NCBI GenBank assembly: GCA_017477805.1
Contig: JAFUUM010000056.1
Span: forward strand, 1 to 6,402
Direction: 5' to 3'
Length of the DNA stretch: 6,402 bases
Origin: Lachnospiraceae bacterium
Lineage (GTDB): Bacteria; Bacillota; Clostridia; Lachnospirales; Lachnospiraceae
Part shown: positions 1-6,402 of the stretch, piece by piece
Position numbering within the stretch: position 1 is the first letter of the stretch
Layout: the number at the start of each line of letters is the position of its first letter
Program-made: the position numbers and the translations under genes
The notes under the pieces: model-generated
What the model was told of the DNA's origin: nothing
The model's input: only the letters and a program-made list of their open reading frames with translations
The model's database searches: none

Positions 1-1329
1 ATTTCGGAGTACCACAGGATGGAAAGTAGTCCCGACGGACGTTTGTTCCTGGCGGATGAACTGCGCAGAGCTGCCTCCGGGGAAAGAGCGGCCTCCGACC
101 GGGTATTTGCCGAAGAAGGTGCACTTTCTGCGGCGCTGTCTCTGTTTGATCAGTATGACGCGGAAACGGAGAAGATCCTGCTAAATTCTGCCTTTGCAAG
201 ATATAAGGACCTCCCCTTGGATGCAAAACTGGCCCTTGCTCTTTACGGAGAGCACATGAAGGGCTCCGTATCCAGATTGGAGAAGTTTGCGGAGTGCCCC
301 TATGCCCATTTCCTGTCATACGGGCTGCAGCTTCGGGAAAAAGAGGATCATTCTTTTGAAAGCAAGGATATGGGATCCGTTTTCCATGAGATCCTGAAAG
401 ATTTTTCTAAGGCGCTGATCAAAGAGGGCTATACCCTTCGTGATTTCCCGGATGATAAGGGAAATGAACTGCTGAAAGATATTGTGGACCGTACCGTGAT
501 CGGTTATGATCAGGGACTTTTATACGATACCGAGCGCAGCACCGCCGTGAAATACCGGATCGAGCGGATCATGAAAAGGACCGTGGACGTTCTTCGTTTC
601 CAGCTTCAACAGGGGGATATGGAACCCGCAGAGTATGAGAAAGAATACATCAGAGGCGGAGATGCCACTCCTTTAAAGGGTATCATTGACCGACTGGATA
701 AAACGGAGGATGGCTCTTATATCAAGATCCTGGATTATAAGTCCGGAAATAAGAAATTCCGGATGGATCTCTTTTATCATGGCATCGATATCCAGCTCAT
801 GACATATCTTTCGGCAGTCCTGGATGAAAACAAGGATGCTCACCCCGCGGGTGTGCTCTATTATCACCTGGATGATCCCCTTGTAGATCTGAAGGAGGAT
901 GCTTCAGAGCAGGCTGCTTTGGATGAGATCCGAAAGAAACTGCGGATGCATGGAGTTGTGTCCGGGGATCCTGCCGTCAGAGCCCATGTGGACAGGGCAG
1001 AAGCCGGAGCGTTTCAGGCCATCGCACTGACCCTGAACAAGGACGGGTCCACAAGAAAGGGAGAAAACAGCATCCTTCAGGTCGATGAAGACGACATGCG
1101 GAAACTCTCCGAATATGCGGATCTGATCATCAAAAAGAAGACCGAAGAGATCCGAAACGGGGTGATCTCCGTATCCCCTTATGAGATGGAGAAATTGGAT
1201 GCCTGCAAATACTGTGCATTCCGGACCGTATGCGGCTATGACGAAAAAATACCGGGGTACTGCCATCGGGAACTTGAGAAAATGGATGGAAACATACTCC
1301 TTGAAAAGATACGTGAGGAACTTAAATGA
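1..1329 (+). CDS. addB: AddB, ATP-dependent helicase/nuclease subunit B (C-terminal part; 5' end outside window)
   Basis: AddB pairs with AddA in the cytoplasm to unwind and degrade double-strand DNA ends until a Chi site, leaving a 3' overhang for RecA. The frame is open from base 1 and gives 442 residues; family members are usually around 1,150, so roughly 700 N-terminal residues are missing. An ATG at 19 has GGAG upstream but is internal by family length. Numbering from base 1, residues about 90-442 form the RecB-like nuclease domain: H129 (in GSVFHEIL), D230 (GIIDRLD), D245 and K247 (LDYKSG), and Q265/Y269 (IQLMTYL). Cysteines C99 (AECPY), C402, C405 and C411 reproduce the iron-sulfur arrangement known from B. 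subtilis AddB: one distant Cys, then C-x2-C-x5-C. The N-terminal helicase-like and Chi-recognition region cannot be judged here. The stop codon overlaps the addA start. The identification is firm. Confidence 0.96.
   Translation: MSEYHRMESSPDGRLFLADELRRAASGERAASDRVFAEEGALSAALSLFDQYDAETEKILLNSAFARYKDLPLDAKLALALYGEHMKGSVSRLEKFAECPYAHFLSYGLQLREKEDHSFESKDMGSVFHEILKDFSKALIKEGYTLRDFPDDKGNELLKDIVDRTVIGYDQGLLYDTERSTAVKYRIERIMKRTVDVLRFQLQQGDMEPAEYEKEYIRGGDATPLKGIIDRLDKTEDGSYIKILDYKSGNKKFRMDLFYHGIDIQLMTYLSAVLDENKDAHPAGVLYYHLDDPLVDLKEDASEQAALDEIRKKLRMHGVVSGDPAVRAHVDRAEAGAFQAIALTLNKDGSTRKGENSILQVDEDDMRKLSEYADLIIKKKTEEIRNGVISVSPYEMEKLDACKYCAFRTVCGYDEKIPGYCHRELEKMDGNILLEKIREELK
1315..1329 (+). promoter_or_regulatory. 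addA ribosome binding site and ATGA stop/start overlap with addB
   Basis: GAGG at 1315-1318 lies 7 bases before the addA ATG (1326-1328), inside the last codons of addB. The addB TGA (1327-1329) shares three bases with that ATG. The arrangement fixes the addA start and points to translational coupling, which would help keep the two subunits at similar levels. The coupling is inferred from the overlap. Confidence 0.8.
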
Positions 1330-4300
1330 AATTTACAGATGACCAGCAAAAGGTCATAGACCTCAGAAACGAGAATATACTGGTCTCCGCGGCAGCAGGC
1401 TCCGGTAAGACCGCAGTCCTTGTGGAGCGCATCCTTCGACGGATCGCAGGTCCCGCGGACAGAAAGCCCGAAGAACTGACGGAGAAAGAAGATGACCGTA
1501 TTGATGTGGACCGTCTTCTTGTGGTGACTTTTACCAAGGCCGCAGCCGCGGAGATGCGGGAGAGGATCGGGAAAGCCATTGCGGATGAACTCGCCAAATT
1601 CCCAGATGATCTGCATCTGCAACGCCAGTCGGCACTGATCCACAACGCCCAGATCTCCACGATCCACAGTTTCTGCACTTTTTTGCTCCGAAATCATTTC
1701 CGGGAAGCGGGAATCGATCCCGGCTTCCGCGTGGGAGATGAAGGGGAACTGGCCATGATCCGCAGGGATGTGCTGGGAGAACTGCTGGAAGCGGAGTATG
1801 CCGCGAAATCTCCGGATTTCCTGCGGGCCATGGAGGCCCTCAGTACGGGGAAAACGGATGATGATGTGGAAGAGATCATCTTCAAACTCTATGATTACGC
1901 CATGAGTTATCCCTGGCCCCATGACTGGCTAAAGTCCCATGAAGAGGATCTGTGCCTGAAAAAAGGGGAAAAGTGGGAAGACAATATCTTTGTATCCTAT
2001 GCCATGGACCAGGTACGAAATGCCCTGTTGGATGCACGGGAACGTCTGCTTGCCTGCAGGGAAATGGCAGAGACCGCCGGCGGACCCTGGATGTACGGAG
2101 AAAACCTCGATGCATCGCTGGATTCCCTGGAGGGGATTGAGGAGGCAGAAACCTGGGAAGAACTTCGGGCCATTGCCGAAGGCGTTCCTTTCGGCATCCT
2201 TTCCTCCAAAAAGGATCCTTCCGTAGATAAGGAGATGAGGGACCGCTGCAAGAAGCTTCGGAACGGGGCCAAAGAGCGCATCGAGAAACTTTGTGGCAGC
2301 TACTTCCTCTATAGTGATGATGCCATCAGCAGATATGGAGAACTTGCAGCAAAGAACGCTGCGGAACTGATCCGCCTTGTACTTGCTTTCGAACAGGCTT
2401 TTTCCGAGGCAAAACGGAAGAAGAACCTTGGGGATTTCTCGGATCTTGAGCATATTGCCCTGAAGATCCTGTGCCGGCACGAAGAGGGAGAAGCAGGCTG
2501 GACTCCCACGGATACGGCTCTGTTTTACCGGGATTATTATCAGGAAGTCATGTGTGATGAGTACCAGGACAGTAACTTCGTCCAAGAGACCATCCTGCAG
2601 GCTGTTTCCGGGTCAAATGACCGCTTTATGGTGGGAGATGTGAAGCAGAGCATCTATCGTTTCCGCCTGGCACGCCCGGAACTGTTTTTGAAAAAGGAAG
2701 CAGAATACTCGAAAGAACCCGGAGGCGGTGGCAGACGCATCGACCTCCATCAGAACTTCCGAAGCAGAGAGGGCGTCATTGACAGCGTCAACTTCCTCTT
2801 TGAGGCCTTAATGGATCATTCATTTGGCAAGATCGATTATGATGAGGATGCGGCCCTGAAACTGGGGGCAACGTATCCGCCTTATGAGATAACGGATCCT
2901 GTTACGGGAGAGAACTTTGGAAAAACGGAACTCCTGATCCGCTACCTGAAACCTGCGCCTGTACCGGACGAGGAAGATGCCGAAGAGGGTGCGGAAGAAG
3001 AGAAAAGCGAAGAAAAGACCAAAGAAAAGGAAAAAGACAAGAAAAAGGATAAGGATGCAGAGCCGAAGATCTCCAAGGATGACAAACTGACCCTGGAAGC
3101 GGAGATGATCGCGAAAAGGATCCTGGAGCTCACCGCGGAAGGGGTAAAGTGCGTTACCGAAAGGGAAAAAGATCCCGTTACCGGTAAGGAGACCATGTCC
3201 CTTCGAAATGCCACCTTTGGGGATATCGTGATCCTCATCCGTTCCGACTCCGGAAAGGCTGATGCCTTCAAAAAGGTGCTGGAAGAAAATAATATCCCCT
3301 GTTATATCAATTCGCAGGAGGGATATTATGATGTACCCGAAGTGGCGGTACTTCTGCAGCTTCTTCAGGCACTGAATAATCCGCTGGATGACATTCCGCT
3401 TTTTGGCGCTTTGAAATCGGTATTTGGAGGCTTTACCGACGCAGAGATCGCAGAACTTCGAATTGGAAGAAAGCCGCATGAAACCTTATTCGGATCCGTA
3501 AAACGATGCGCGGCCACGAACGGATCTTCCAAAGCGGCCCGGTTCCTCGAATGGTATGAGGACCTTCGGGCAAAGGCGGTCTATTTATCCATCAGCGAAC
3601 TTCTGGAAGAGATCATCGAGAGAAACGGATATCTGGAGTACGTGTCCGCACTTCCTTCCGGGGAGCAGCGCCGGGCAAATGTGCTGATGCTGATGCAAAA
3701 AGCCATAGCCTTCGAACAGACCAGTTTCAGAGGTTTGTATCATTTTGTCCGCTACATCGAGCAGATCCGCAAATTCGAGGTCAAGGAAGGCGAAGCCAGT
3801 ATTCTGGATGAGCACGCGGATGTGGTAAGGATCATGACCATCCATAAGAGTAAAGGTCTGGAATTCCCCATCTGCTTTGTTTCCGGTCTCGGTGGAAACT
3901 TCAATCGTAAGGATTCCCGGGCTTCCGTGATCACGGATATGGAATATGGAATCGCCCTTGATTATGTGGATCCCGAGCAGAGGACCAAGGCAAGGACGCT
4001 TCAGCGCCAGGTCCTTTCGGTCAAGACCAACCTGGACACCCAGGCCGAGGAATTAAGGGTTTTGTACGTAGCCCTGACAAGAGCCCGGGAAAAACTGATC
4101 ATGACCGGCGTTGCAAAGGAGGAAGCGGATCTGGCCCTTGAATTTGCACCCGCGGCAGGCAGCAGTTACGTCCTTCCTTACTCTGTCAGAAGCCGGGCAG
4201 ACAGTTTCCTGGAGTGGATCGTGAAGGCCAATAGCTGGATCGCGGCCCAGATGGGACCGGATGAAAAAACGCCCATTGCCATCAGAAATTTCTATTTAGA

Positions 4301-5135
4301 GAGTAAAGAAGAGGCCGCAAAACGCAAACAAAAAGCGACCATGAAGACCGTGCAGGACTTCCTGCAGCATATGAAAGACCAAAAACCGGATCCTAATATC
4401 GTCCGGGAACTGGAAGAAAAGTTCTCTTATCGATATCCCCATGAGGCCCTGCAAAACCTCCATGAAAAGACCACCGTCTCGGAGCTGAAGATGGCGGCAA
4501 TGCAAGGTCTGGACGACGAGGGAGAAGGAGATGATGTTTACGTCCTTGATGGAGTTAATGTTGTCGAAGCCGATGAGCGCCATATCTTCGGATCTGTAGC
4601 ACGTCCCGGTGCAGCTTACGGTAGTGCCATGCACCGGTTTATGGAACTCTACGAATACGGTGCTGCAGAGCCTTCCGAAGCGGAGGTGAAACGGCAGCTT
4701 GATCTCTTTGCAGAGAGGGGGCGTATTTCCGAAGAGTATCGGAACCTTGTTCGCATTCCTAAGATCCTGGGCTTCTTACAGAGTGATCTCGGAAAACGGG
4801 TCGCAGCCTGCGCTGCATCTCCCGGCAGAGTAAAGCGGGAGCAGCCCTTTGTATTTGGTATTTCGGCATCCCGCCTGGGGGAGGAGTATCCTGAAAGCGA
4901 GACCGTGCTGGTGCAGGGTATCATCGACCTGTATCTGCTGGAGGAAGACGGGGATCTGGTACTTGTGGATTATAAGACCGATCACGTAAAAACGCCGGAA
5001 GAACTGGTGTTACGCTACCGGACGCAGATGGATTATTACCGGGAAGCACTGGAAAAACTCACCGGAAAACGGGTGAAAGAGAGGATTTTGTACTCCTTCT
5101 GCCTGGACAAAGAGGTGAGAGTCGAGGAAATTTGA
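1326..5135 (+). CDS. addA: AddA, ATP-dependent helicase/nuclease subunit A (complete)
   Basis: This is the UvrD/Rep-type superfamily 1A 3'-5' helicase motor of AddAB, with a second RecB-like nuclease domain at its C-terminus. It has 1,269 residues, slightly longer than B. subtilis AddA (about 1,230). All helicase motifs are visible: Q motif (FTDDQQ, 3-8), Walker A (AAAGSGKT, 22-29), Ia (TFTKAAAAEM, from 68), Ib (TIHSF, 112-116), II/Walker B (DEYQD, 411-415), III (VGDVKQSIYRFR, 436-447), IV (QNFRSR, 476-481), V (TIHKSKGLEFP, from 838) and VI (VALTRAREK, from 915). The nuclease domain carries H1103 (GSAMHRF), D1201 (QGIIDLY), D1215 and K1217 (VDYKTD), then a QMDYY motif. Nothing catalytic is missing, so it should be active. 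Residues 548-587 are a highly charged low-complexity insert between motif IV and the GDIVIL segment (632-637). The start is fixed by the ATGA overlap with addB and the GAGG site. Confidence 0.98.
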   Translation: MKFTDDQQKVIDLRNENILVSAAAGSGKTAVLVERILRRIAGPADRKPEELTEKEDDRIDVDRLLVVTFTKAAAAEMRERIGKAIADELAKFPDDLHLQRQSALIHNAQISTIHSFCTFLLRNHFREAGIDPGFRVGDEGELAMIRRDVLGELLEAEYAAKSPDFLRAMEALSTGKTDDDVEEIIFKLYDYAMSYPWPHDWLKSHEEDLCLKKGEKWEDNIFVSYAMDQVRNALLDARERLLACREMAETAGGPWMYGENLDASLDSLEGIEEAETWEELRAIAEGVPFGILSSKKDPSVDKEMRDRCKKLRNGAKERIEKLCGSYFLYSDDAISRYGELAAKNAAELIRLVLAFEQAFSEAKRKKNLGDFSDLEHIALKILCRHEEGEAGWTPTDTALFYRDYYQEVMCDEYQDSNFVQETILQAVSGSNDRFMVGDVKQSIYRFRLARPELFLKKEAEYSKEPGGGGRRIDLHQNFRSREGVIDSVNFLFEALMDHSFGKIDYDEDAALKLGATYPPYEITDPVTGENFGKTELLIRYLKPAPVPDEEDAEEGAEEEKSEEKTKEKEKDKKKDKDAEPKISKDDKLTLEAEMIAKRILELTAEGVKCVTEREKDPVTGKETMSLRNATFGDIVILIRSDSGKADAFKKVLEENNIPCYINSQEGYYDVPEVAVLLQLLQALNNPLDDIPLFGALKSVFGGFTDAEIAELRIGRKPHETLFGSVKRCAATNGSSKAARFLEWYEDLRAKAVYLSISELLEEIIERNGYLEYVSALPSGEQRRANVLMLMQKAIAFEQTSFRGLYHFVRYIEQIRKFEVKEGEASILDEHADVVRIMTIHKSKGLEFPICFVSGLGGNFNRKDSRASVITDMEYGIALDYVDPEQRTKARTLQRQVLSVKTNLDTQAEELRVLYVALTRAREKLIMTGVAKEEADLALEFAPAAGSSYVLPYSVRSRADSFLEWIVKANSWIAAQMGPDEKTPIAIRNFYLESKEEAAKRKQKATMKTVQDFLQHMKDQKPDPNIVRELEEKFSYRYPHEALQNLHEKTTVSELKMAAMQGLDDEGEGDDVYVLDGVNVVEADERHIFGSVARPGAAYGSAMHRFMELYEYGAAEPSEAEVKRQLDLFAERGRISEEYRNLVRIPKILGFLQSDLGKRVAACAASPGRVKREQPFVFGISASRLGEEYPESETVLVQGIIDLYLLEEDGDLVLVDYKTDHVKTPEELVLRYRTQMDYYREALEKLTGKRVKERILYSFCLDKEVRVEEI

Positions 5136-5203
5136 CCGGAAAATCACGTAAAATAGCGGACGGTCTTCACACAATTCTGATGTTGAAATATGCATCTTGA
5201 AAA

Positions 5204-5217
5204 TGACGGATTCGTCA
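5204..5217. repeat. short inverted repeat TGACG-4-CGTCA
   Basis: TGACG (5204-5208) and CGTCA (5213-5217) are perfect inverted arms around a four-base centre. The site lies about 195 bases before the fucosidase ATG. Its 14-base length would fit a dimeric repressor operator, but no regulator gene is in the window. It could also be one arm of a larger RNA fold, because the same arms recur at 5294-5314. The function is unknown. Confidence 0.45.
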
Positions 5218-5228
5218 ATCTGCAAGTT

Positions 5229-5262
5229 CCCCTGCATATATTGGTTGCACAATATATAGGGG
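5229..5262. repeat. strong hairpin-forming inverted repeat between addA and the fucosidase gene
   Basis: CCCCT (5229-5233) plus ATATATTG (5236-5243) pairs with CAATATATAGGGG (5250-5262). This gives 13 base pairs with a two-base bulge (GC, 5234-5235) and a six-base loop (5244-5249). It is the clearest structured element in the gap. Neither strand has a T-run after the stem, so it does not look like a standard intrinsic terminator. It could be an operator, a processing or stability hairpin at the 3' end of the addBA mRNA, a leader element of the fucosidase transcript, or part of an intergenic palindromic repeat. The sequence does not decide between these. Confidence 0.7.
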
Positions 5263-5293
5263 TTCGGCATAAATACGGGCATAGATGTAGAAA

Positions 5294-5314
5294 TGACGGG
5301 GCTGTCCGACGTCA
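5294..5314. repeat. second TGACG/CGTCA inverted repeat, 11-base spacer
   Basis: TGACG (5294-5298) and CGTCA (5310-5314) repeat the arms seen at 5204-5217, with a longer centre. The nine bases AAATGACGG occur at both 5201-5209 and 5291-5299, exactly 90 bases apart. The two copies flank the central hairpin, so their arms could also pair with each other around it. Chance occurrence of such short arms cannot be excluded. Confidence 0.35.
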
Positions 5315-5350
5315 AAACGGATTTGCGCCGAATTATATAACAGCCTATCG

Positions 5351-5395
5351 TAACGTGTAATTGTATAAAAAATATATATAACATATTCAATTTAT
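5351..5395 (+). promoter_or_regulatory. AT-rich candidate promoter region for the fucosidase gene
   Basis: This stretch is markedly AT-rich and has several -10-like hexamers: TATAAA at 5364-5369, and overlapping TATATA/TATAAC at 5375-5382. None has a good TTGACA-like -35 box at 16-18 bases, so no single promoter can be named. A promoter somewhere in the 277-base gap is likely, because the downstream gene is functionally unrelated to addBA. Confidence 0.3.
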
Positions 5396-5398
5396 CAT

Positions 5399-5404
5399 AG
5401 GAGG
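5399..5404 (+). promoter_or_regulatory. ribosome binding site of the fucosidase gene
   Basis: AGGAGG ends 8 bases before the ATG at 5413. This is a near-perfect Shine-Dalgarno sequence at ideal spacing. It decides the start in favour of 5413 over the next in-frame ATG at codon 9 (5437) and suggests efficient translation. Confidence 0.9.
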
Positions 5405-5412
5405 AATAACGC

Positions 5413-6402
5413 ATGTCATACGATCTTGACGCTGCCATGAAACACGTCAGGGAAGGAATCGATAAAGGACCTTATAAGGATACCTGGGAATCCCTTTCCG
5501 AATATCAAGTACCGGATTGGTATAAAAACGTAAAGTTCGGTATCTTCATCCACTGGGGAGTGTTCTCCGTACCGGCTTTTGACAATGAATGGTATCCCCG
5601 GAACATGTATATCCAGGGAGAAAAGGCCTACGAGCATCATATTGCAACCTATGGCCCCCATAAGAACTTTGGCTATAAGGACTTTGTCCCCATGTTCAAA
5701 GCAGAGAAGTTTGATCCCGATCAGTGGATGAGCCTCTTTAAGGAAGCAGGAGCCCAGTATGTGATCCCCGTTGCGGAGCACCATGACGGTTTCCAGATGT
5801 ATAAGAGTGAGATCTCCCATTGGAATGCAGCGGAAATGGGTCCCATGAGAGATGTCCTTGGAGAATTAAAAGAAAGCGCAGGAAAGCAGGATCTGATCCT
5901 GGGTGCTTCTTCTCACCGCATCGAGCATTGGTTCTTCCTCGGACACGGTAAGCAGTTTGACAGTGACGTGGTAGACGTGGAGAGAGGACATATCTACTGG
6001 CCTTCCATGCCGGAGCCCAAGGATCACTATGACTCCTTCAGCGAACCCGCGCCCACGGAGGAATATTGTCAGGACTGGCTGGCACGTACCGTGGAGATCA
6101 TTGATAAATATCATCCCAGGGTTCTGTATTTTGACTGGTGGATCCATCACAGCGCCCTTCGGCCCTATCTGAAGATGCTGGCAGCTTATTATTACAATGC
6201 CATGGAAGCCATCGGAGAAAAGGGTATCATCAACTATAAGGAAGAGTCTTTCCTCTTCGGTACCGCCGTTCCCGATGTGGAAAGAGGTCAGTTCGCCCAG
6301 ACCAAGCCCTATATCTGGCAGACCGATACCGCCATCTGCTTCAATTCCTGGTGCCACACCGAGCAGAACAGATATAAAAAAGCATCCGATATTCTTTGCG
6401 AC
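5413..6402 (+). CDS. GH29 alpha-L-fucosidase, N-terminal 330 residues (3' end outside window)
   Basis: GH29 enzymes are retaining exo-glycosidases that release terminal alpha-L-fucose from glycans and fucosylated oligosaccharides. The frame is open from 5413 to the window edge; family members are usually 420-500 residues, so much of the catalytic barrel is present but the C-terminal part is missing. Visible family features are WYKNVKFGIFIHWGVFSVP (36-54, with H47-W48-G49), EWYPRNMY (59-66), AEHHDGF (121-127, the conserved HHDGF), SSHRIEHWFF (166-175), and YFDWW (239-243), where D241 is the likely nucleophile by position. The acid/base residue is not certain; E290 in DVERG is a candidate. WQTDT (302-306) followed by SW (312-313) matches the usual late barrel segment. 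The N-terminus is hydrophilic with no signal peptide or membrane segment, so the enzyme is probably cytoplasmic and acts on imported oligosaccharides. Natural substrate linkage and GH29 subfamily cannot be read from the sequence. Confidence 0.93.
   Translation, partial: MSYDLDAAMKHVREGIDKGPYKDTWESLSEYQVPDWYKNVKFGIFIHWGVFSVPAFDNEWYPRNMYIQGEKAYEHHIATYGPHKNFGYKDFVPMFKAEKFDPDQWMSLFKEAGAQYVIPVAEHHDGFQMYKSEISHWNAAEMGPMRDVLGELKESAGKQDLILGASSHRIEHWFFLGHGKQFDSDVVDVERGHIYWPSMPEPKDHYDSFSEPAPTEEYCQDWLARTVEIIDKYHPRVLYFDWWIHHSALRPYLKMLAAYYYNAMEAIGEKGIINYKEESFLFGTAVPDVERGQFAQTKPYIWQTDTAICFNSWCHTEQNRYKKASDILCD

Noticed and set aside
19..21. ATG at 19 as the start of a short separate nuclease protein
   Set aside because: GGAG lies 9 bases upstream, but the frame is open to the window edge and the residues fit the interior of AddB, whose usual length requires a much longer N-terminus.
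1236..1922. Long minus-strand frame opposite the addB/addA junction
   Set aside because: It lies antisense to strongly conserved AddA motifs (Walker A, Ia, Ib), so its openness follows from codon use of the real gene.
1929..3479. Two long minus-strand frames (1929-2585 and 2820-3479) opposite addA
   Set aside because: Both are antisense shadows of addA, with no recognisable domains or ribosome binding sites.
5204..5217. TGACGGATTCGTCA as a CcpA catabolite-response (cre) site
   Set aside because: It has TG and CA ends at the right length but lacks the central CG and flanking A/T pattern of the cre consensus.
5229..5262. Hairpin as an intrinsic terminator for addBA
   Set aside because: The stem is AT-rich in its upper part, and the bases after it (TTCGGCATAA) contain no T-run; the opposite strand has none either.
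5010..5438. 142-codon minus-strand reading frame as a real gene
   Set aside because: It overlaps the ends of two well-supported genes, has no Shine-Dalgarno site before any ATG, and resembles no family I recognise. It is kept only as a low-interest finding.
1..6402. CRISPR arrays, tRNA or rRNA genes, insertion sequences
   Set aside because: No regularly spaced repeats, cloverleaf-like sequences, transposase motifs or terminal inverted repeats with target duplications were seen.

Overview
The window reads as chromosomal DNA of a Gram-positive Firmicute, most likely a Clostridia/Lachnospiraceae-type gut or rumen anaerobe. The evidence is an AddAB-type (not RecBCD) recombination nuclease with the Firmicute addB-addA gene order, strong AGGAGG-type ribosome binding sites, and a neighbouring fucose-releasing glycosidase. 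The species-level inference rests on general protein resemblance only and is soft.

Layout, all on the + strand: (1) bases 1-1329 hold the C-terminal 442 residues of AddB, including its RecB-like nuclease domain and four iron-sulfur cysteines; the rest of the gene lies upstream of the window. (2) Bases 1326-5135 hold complete addA, whose ATG overlaps the addB stop codon by four bases (ATGA). (3) Bases 5136-5412 are a 277-base gap with no convincing gene. It contains a strong hairpin, two TGACG/CGTCA inverted repeats, an AT-rich promoter-like stretch and a near-ideal Shine-Dalgarno site. (4) Bases 5413-6402 hold the first 330 residues of a family GH29 alpha-L-fucosidase without a signal peptide; it runs off the right edge.

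AddA and AddB form one heterodimeric helicase-nuclease that processes double-strand DNA ends for RecA-dependent repair; the overlapping genes suggest coupled translation. The fucosidase is functionally unrelated and appears to be a separate transcription unit that probably releases L-fucose from imported oligosaccharides in the cytoplasm. The coding part is ordinary. I found no evidence of a new system. The one stretch that known features do not explain is the structured gap between addA and the fucosidase gene.
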